A stretch of 64,000 nt of DNA from NCBI RefSeq assembly GCF_014647595.1, contig NZ_BMPM01000003.1:310001-374000 (forward strand), written 5' to 3'. The translations under genes and the position numbers were made by a program. The notes beneath the pieces were generated by a model that worked only from the letters and a program-made list of their open reading frames with translations, was not told where the DNA came from and did not search any database. The DNA comes from Paenarthrobacter histidinolovorans (GTDB lineage: Bacteria; Actinomycetota; Actinomycetes; Actinomycetales; Micrococcaceae). Positions 62,419 through 64,000 of the stretch are shown here, piece by piece (position 1 is the first letter of the stretch; the number at the start of each line of letters is the position of its first letter).

Positions 62419-63372
62419 TCAGACAGTACGGTCCCTGATAAAGGCAGCGACCTGGTCTACTGTTTGTTCTCCACGGGGAATACGTCCCGATGAGGTGAAC
62501 AGCCCGTGGGCGTACCCGGGAAGGTGCTGGTAAAGGACTTCGGTGCCTGCCCGGGCTAGTGCGGCAGCGTAGTTTGCGCCTTCATCAACCAGCGGATCGT
62601 TGTCCACAGTGATCACATACGTCGGAGGCAGTCCTGCAGGGAGCTGAGCCATGACGGGGCTGATATCCGGTGCAGAGCGGTCGACGTTCTCTGGCAGATA
62701 GTGGTCCGCAAACCAAGCAATGGTGTCCGCAACCAGGGGGAACCCATCGGTGACTCGTTGGTAGGACGGCGAGGACATGGTCAGGTCCACCATGGGGTAC
62801 ATGAGGACCTGACCAACTATGGGCAGGGGCTCTGTCGTTGCGGCGTTCTCGTTGGCCAGGACTGCGGCCAGCTGCCCCCCAGCGCTGTCGCCGACGAGCA
62901 CAGCCTCTGTCACATCCAAGCCATGCTCGTTGCCGGCTTCAAATAGCCACCGCATCGCGCTGCGGCTGTCGTCGATCGCGGCCGGGTAGGGGTACTCCGG
63001 GGCAAGCCTGTAGTCCACTGCTATGACGGGCAGGCTGGCGCGGGAGGCTAATCGACGGCACAACCCGTCATGAGTTGAGAGGCTACCCATAACCCATCCC
63101 CCGCCGTGGAAAAACAGAACGGCGGGGGTGGGGCCTCCGGTGTTGCGGGGGTCATAGACCCGAACATTGAAGACCGCCACGTTGTAATCAATGACCGACG
63201 GCAGCGGGTCACCGCTCAGCCCGTTTGCAGCGCAGCTGCTCTCGTAGAGCTCGCGCACTTGCTTGACAGGATAGGAGTGAAATGGACGGCCGCCGGACGC
63301 CCGGAATCGCTGCAGAACTTCTGCTGCGTCCGGTGATACGGGCCTCCCGCTAAACCGGTCGGTTTTTGTCAC
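62419..63372 (-). CDS. HSL-family esterase/lipase
   Basis: Alpha/beta hydrolase of 317 residues of the hormone-sensitive-lipase family. The oxyanion motif FFHGGGWVMGS precedes the nucleophile Ser in LVGDSAGGQLAAVL; the Asp is in ITVDNDPLVDEG and the His in GYAHGLFTS. It is cytoplasmic. Its start overlaps the stop of the monooxygenase gene by four bases, a common pairing in which a Baeyer-Villiger enzyme makes an ester that the esterase then hydrolyses. Confidence 0.92.
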   Translation of the reverse strand: MTKTDRFSGRPVSPDAAEVLQRFRASGGRPFHSYPVKQVRELYESSCAANGLSGDPLPSVIDYNVAVFNVRVYDPRNTGGPTPAVLFFHGGGWVMGSLSTHDGLCRRLASRASLPVIAVDYRLAPEYPYPAAIDDSRSAMRWLFEAGNEHGLDVTEAVLVGDSAGGQLAAVLANENAATTEPLPIVGQVLMYPMVDLTMSSPSYQRVTDGFPLVADTIAWFADHYLPENVDRSAPDISPVMAQLPAGLPPTYVITVDNDPLVDEGANYAAALARAGTEVLYQHLPGYAHGLFTSSGRIPRGEQTVDQVAAFIRDRTV

Positions 63373-64000
63373 TTTGCGGGTCCGGAGTTGGCCAGTTGCA
63401 GGTAGTCGTCAAGCTGGAGGTCGTGGGTGTGGGCTCGATATTCTTCGACGGTTCCGGACCAGTTGTTGATGACGCGGCCGTCCTCGTTCTTGTACCAGGA
63501 GGAGCATTCTGAAGAGAACGCGGACTTCTGGAGTTCTTCCTGGACGTGTGCATTGAACTTCTCCACTACCGCCCGGTCTACTTCCAGGATTCGTGATTCG
63601 TCGGCCGCGATGTACTTGACAGCCTGGGCGATGTAACGGTGCTGGGCCTCCAACATCGAAACGACGGAGTTGTGGTTGAGGTTGGTGTTGGGGCCGTAAA
63701 CCAGGAATAGGTTGGGGAAGTTGTCGACGGTAATGCCCAGGTAGGCTTCCGGAGCGTTGCCCCACCGCTCGTGAAGGTCGATTCCGTCGCGTCCTGAGAC
63801 GCTCATTGATCCCATGAAAGCGTGGCTCTTAAACCCGGTGGCGTAGATGATGACGTCAAATTCATGCTCGATGCCGTCGGCGGTGCGGAGTCCACGGGGA
63901 GTGAATTCCGTGATTGCCTCTGTCACCAGTTCTACGTTCTCGCGGTTCAGCGCAGGGTAAAAGTCGTCGCTCCGCAGGATGCGCTTGCAACCGAAGTCGT
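63369..64000 (-). CDS. Baeyer-Villiger-type flavin monooxygenase, partial
   Basis: C-terminal 210 residues of an FAD/NADPH monooxygenase; the gene continues past the right edge of the window. The open frame shows FGCKRILRSDDFYPALNREN, then DVIIYATGFKSHAFMG and YGPNTNLNHNSVVSMLEAQHRYI, segments shared by cyclohexanone-type Baeyer-Villiger enzymes and related monooxygenases. An internal GTG at 63926 is only an apparent start. Coupled by overlap to the esterase, it probably turns a ketone into an ester for that enzyme; substrate unknown. Confidence 0.88.
   Translation of the reverse strand, partial: DFGCKRILRSDDFYPALNRENVELVTEAITEFTPRGLRTADGIEHEFDVIIYATGFKSHAFMGSMSVSGRDGIDLHERWGNAPEAYLGITVDNFPNLFLVYGPNTNLNHNSVVSMLEAQHRYIAQAVKYIAADESRILEVDRAVVEKFNAHVQEELQKSAFSSECSSWYKNEDGRVINNWSGTVEEYRAHTHDLQLDDYLQLANSGPAK

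Noticed and set aside
1..64000. Mobile elements, CRISPR arrays and RNA genes
   Set aside because: I saw no transposase, integrase, direct-repeat/spacer pattern or tRNA/rRNA signature; a covariance-model search could still find a small RNA.

Overview
The window is high-GC DNA with dense, often overlapping genes, frequent GTG starts and purine-rich ribosome binding sites. Gene content (LacI/SorC sugar regulons, lipoprotein-type solute binders, many glycoside hydrolases, a P450 amine cluster) fits a soil actinobacterium of the Micrococcaceae, most like Arthrobacter or Paenarthrobacter. That assignment is inferred from gene content and style; no marker gene is present. I found no rRNA, tRNA, CRISPR array or insertion sequence.

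Layout: (1) 1-4032, an MMPL-family exporter translationally coupled to a NarL-type two-component system. (2) 4344-18081, a SGNH hydrolase, then a beta-glycoside island: a LacI regulator, a leftward MFS-GH1-GH3 operon and a divergent rightward GH2-GH3-SDR operon. A 14-bp palindrome, TTGACGCGCGTCAA, sits on the -35 elements here and again before the GPH symporter at 27 kb. (3) 18258-26728, a sugar-phosphate island: xylulokinase-like kinase, ribulose-phosphate-epimerase-like protein and 6-phospho-3-hexuloisomerase-like protein leftward; SorC regulator, a second SIS isomerase and a ribose-type ABC importer rightward. Two mirror-image triple arrays of CTCATTTGAG boxes overlap two matching promoters. 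(4) 27073-30925, GPH symporter, Gfo/Idh/MocA oxidoreductase and zinc alcohol dehydrogenase. (5) 31713-48412, a plant-polysaccharide island: a 1159-residue secreted lyase-like protein, an LplB/YtcP-type ABC importer, an unusual hydrolase-dehydrogenase fusion, GH43, GH36 and GH43-like enzymes and two near-identical LacI regulators.

(6) 48792-59884 is the most interesting region. A leftward, largely overlapping gene chain encodes an amine permease, a P450 with its His-substituted ferredoxin and reductase, a glutamine-synthetase-like ligase, a solute-binding domain without a signal peptide, and two gamma-glutamyl hydrolases. Facing it are a GntR/FCD regulator coupled to a soluble Cache sensor, and a divergent succinate-semialdehyde dehydrogenase. 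Together they look like a catabolic route in which an amine is imported, gamma-glutamylated and oxidised by the P450 system, then hydrolysed and fed to succinate. (7) 60810-64000 holds a second aldehyde dehydrogenase broken by two apparent single-base deletions, an HSL-type esterase and the C-terminal part of a Baeyer-Villiger-type monooxygenase running off the window.
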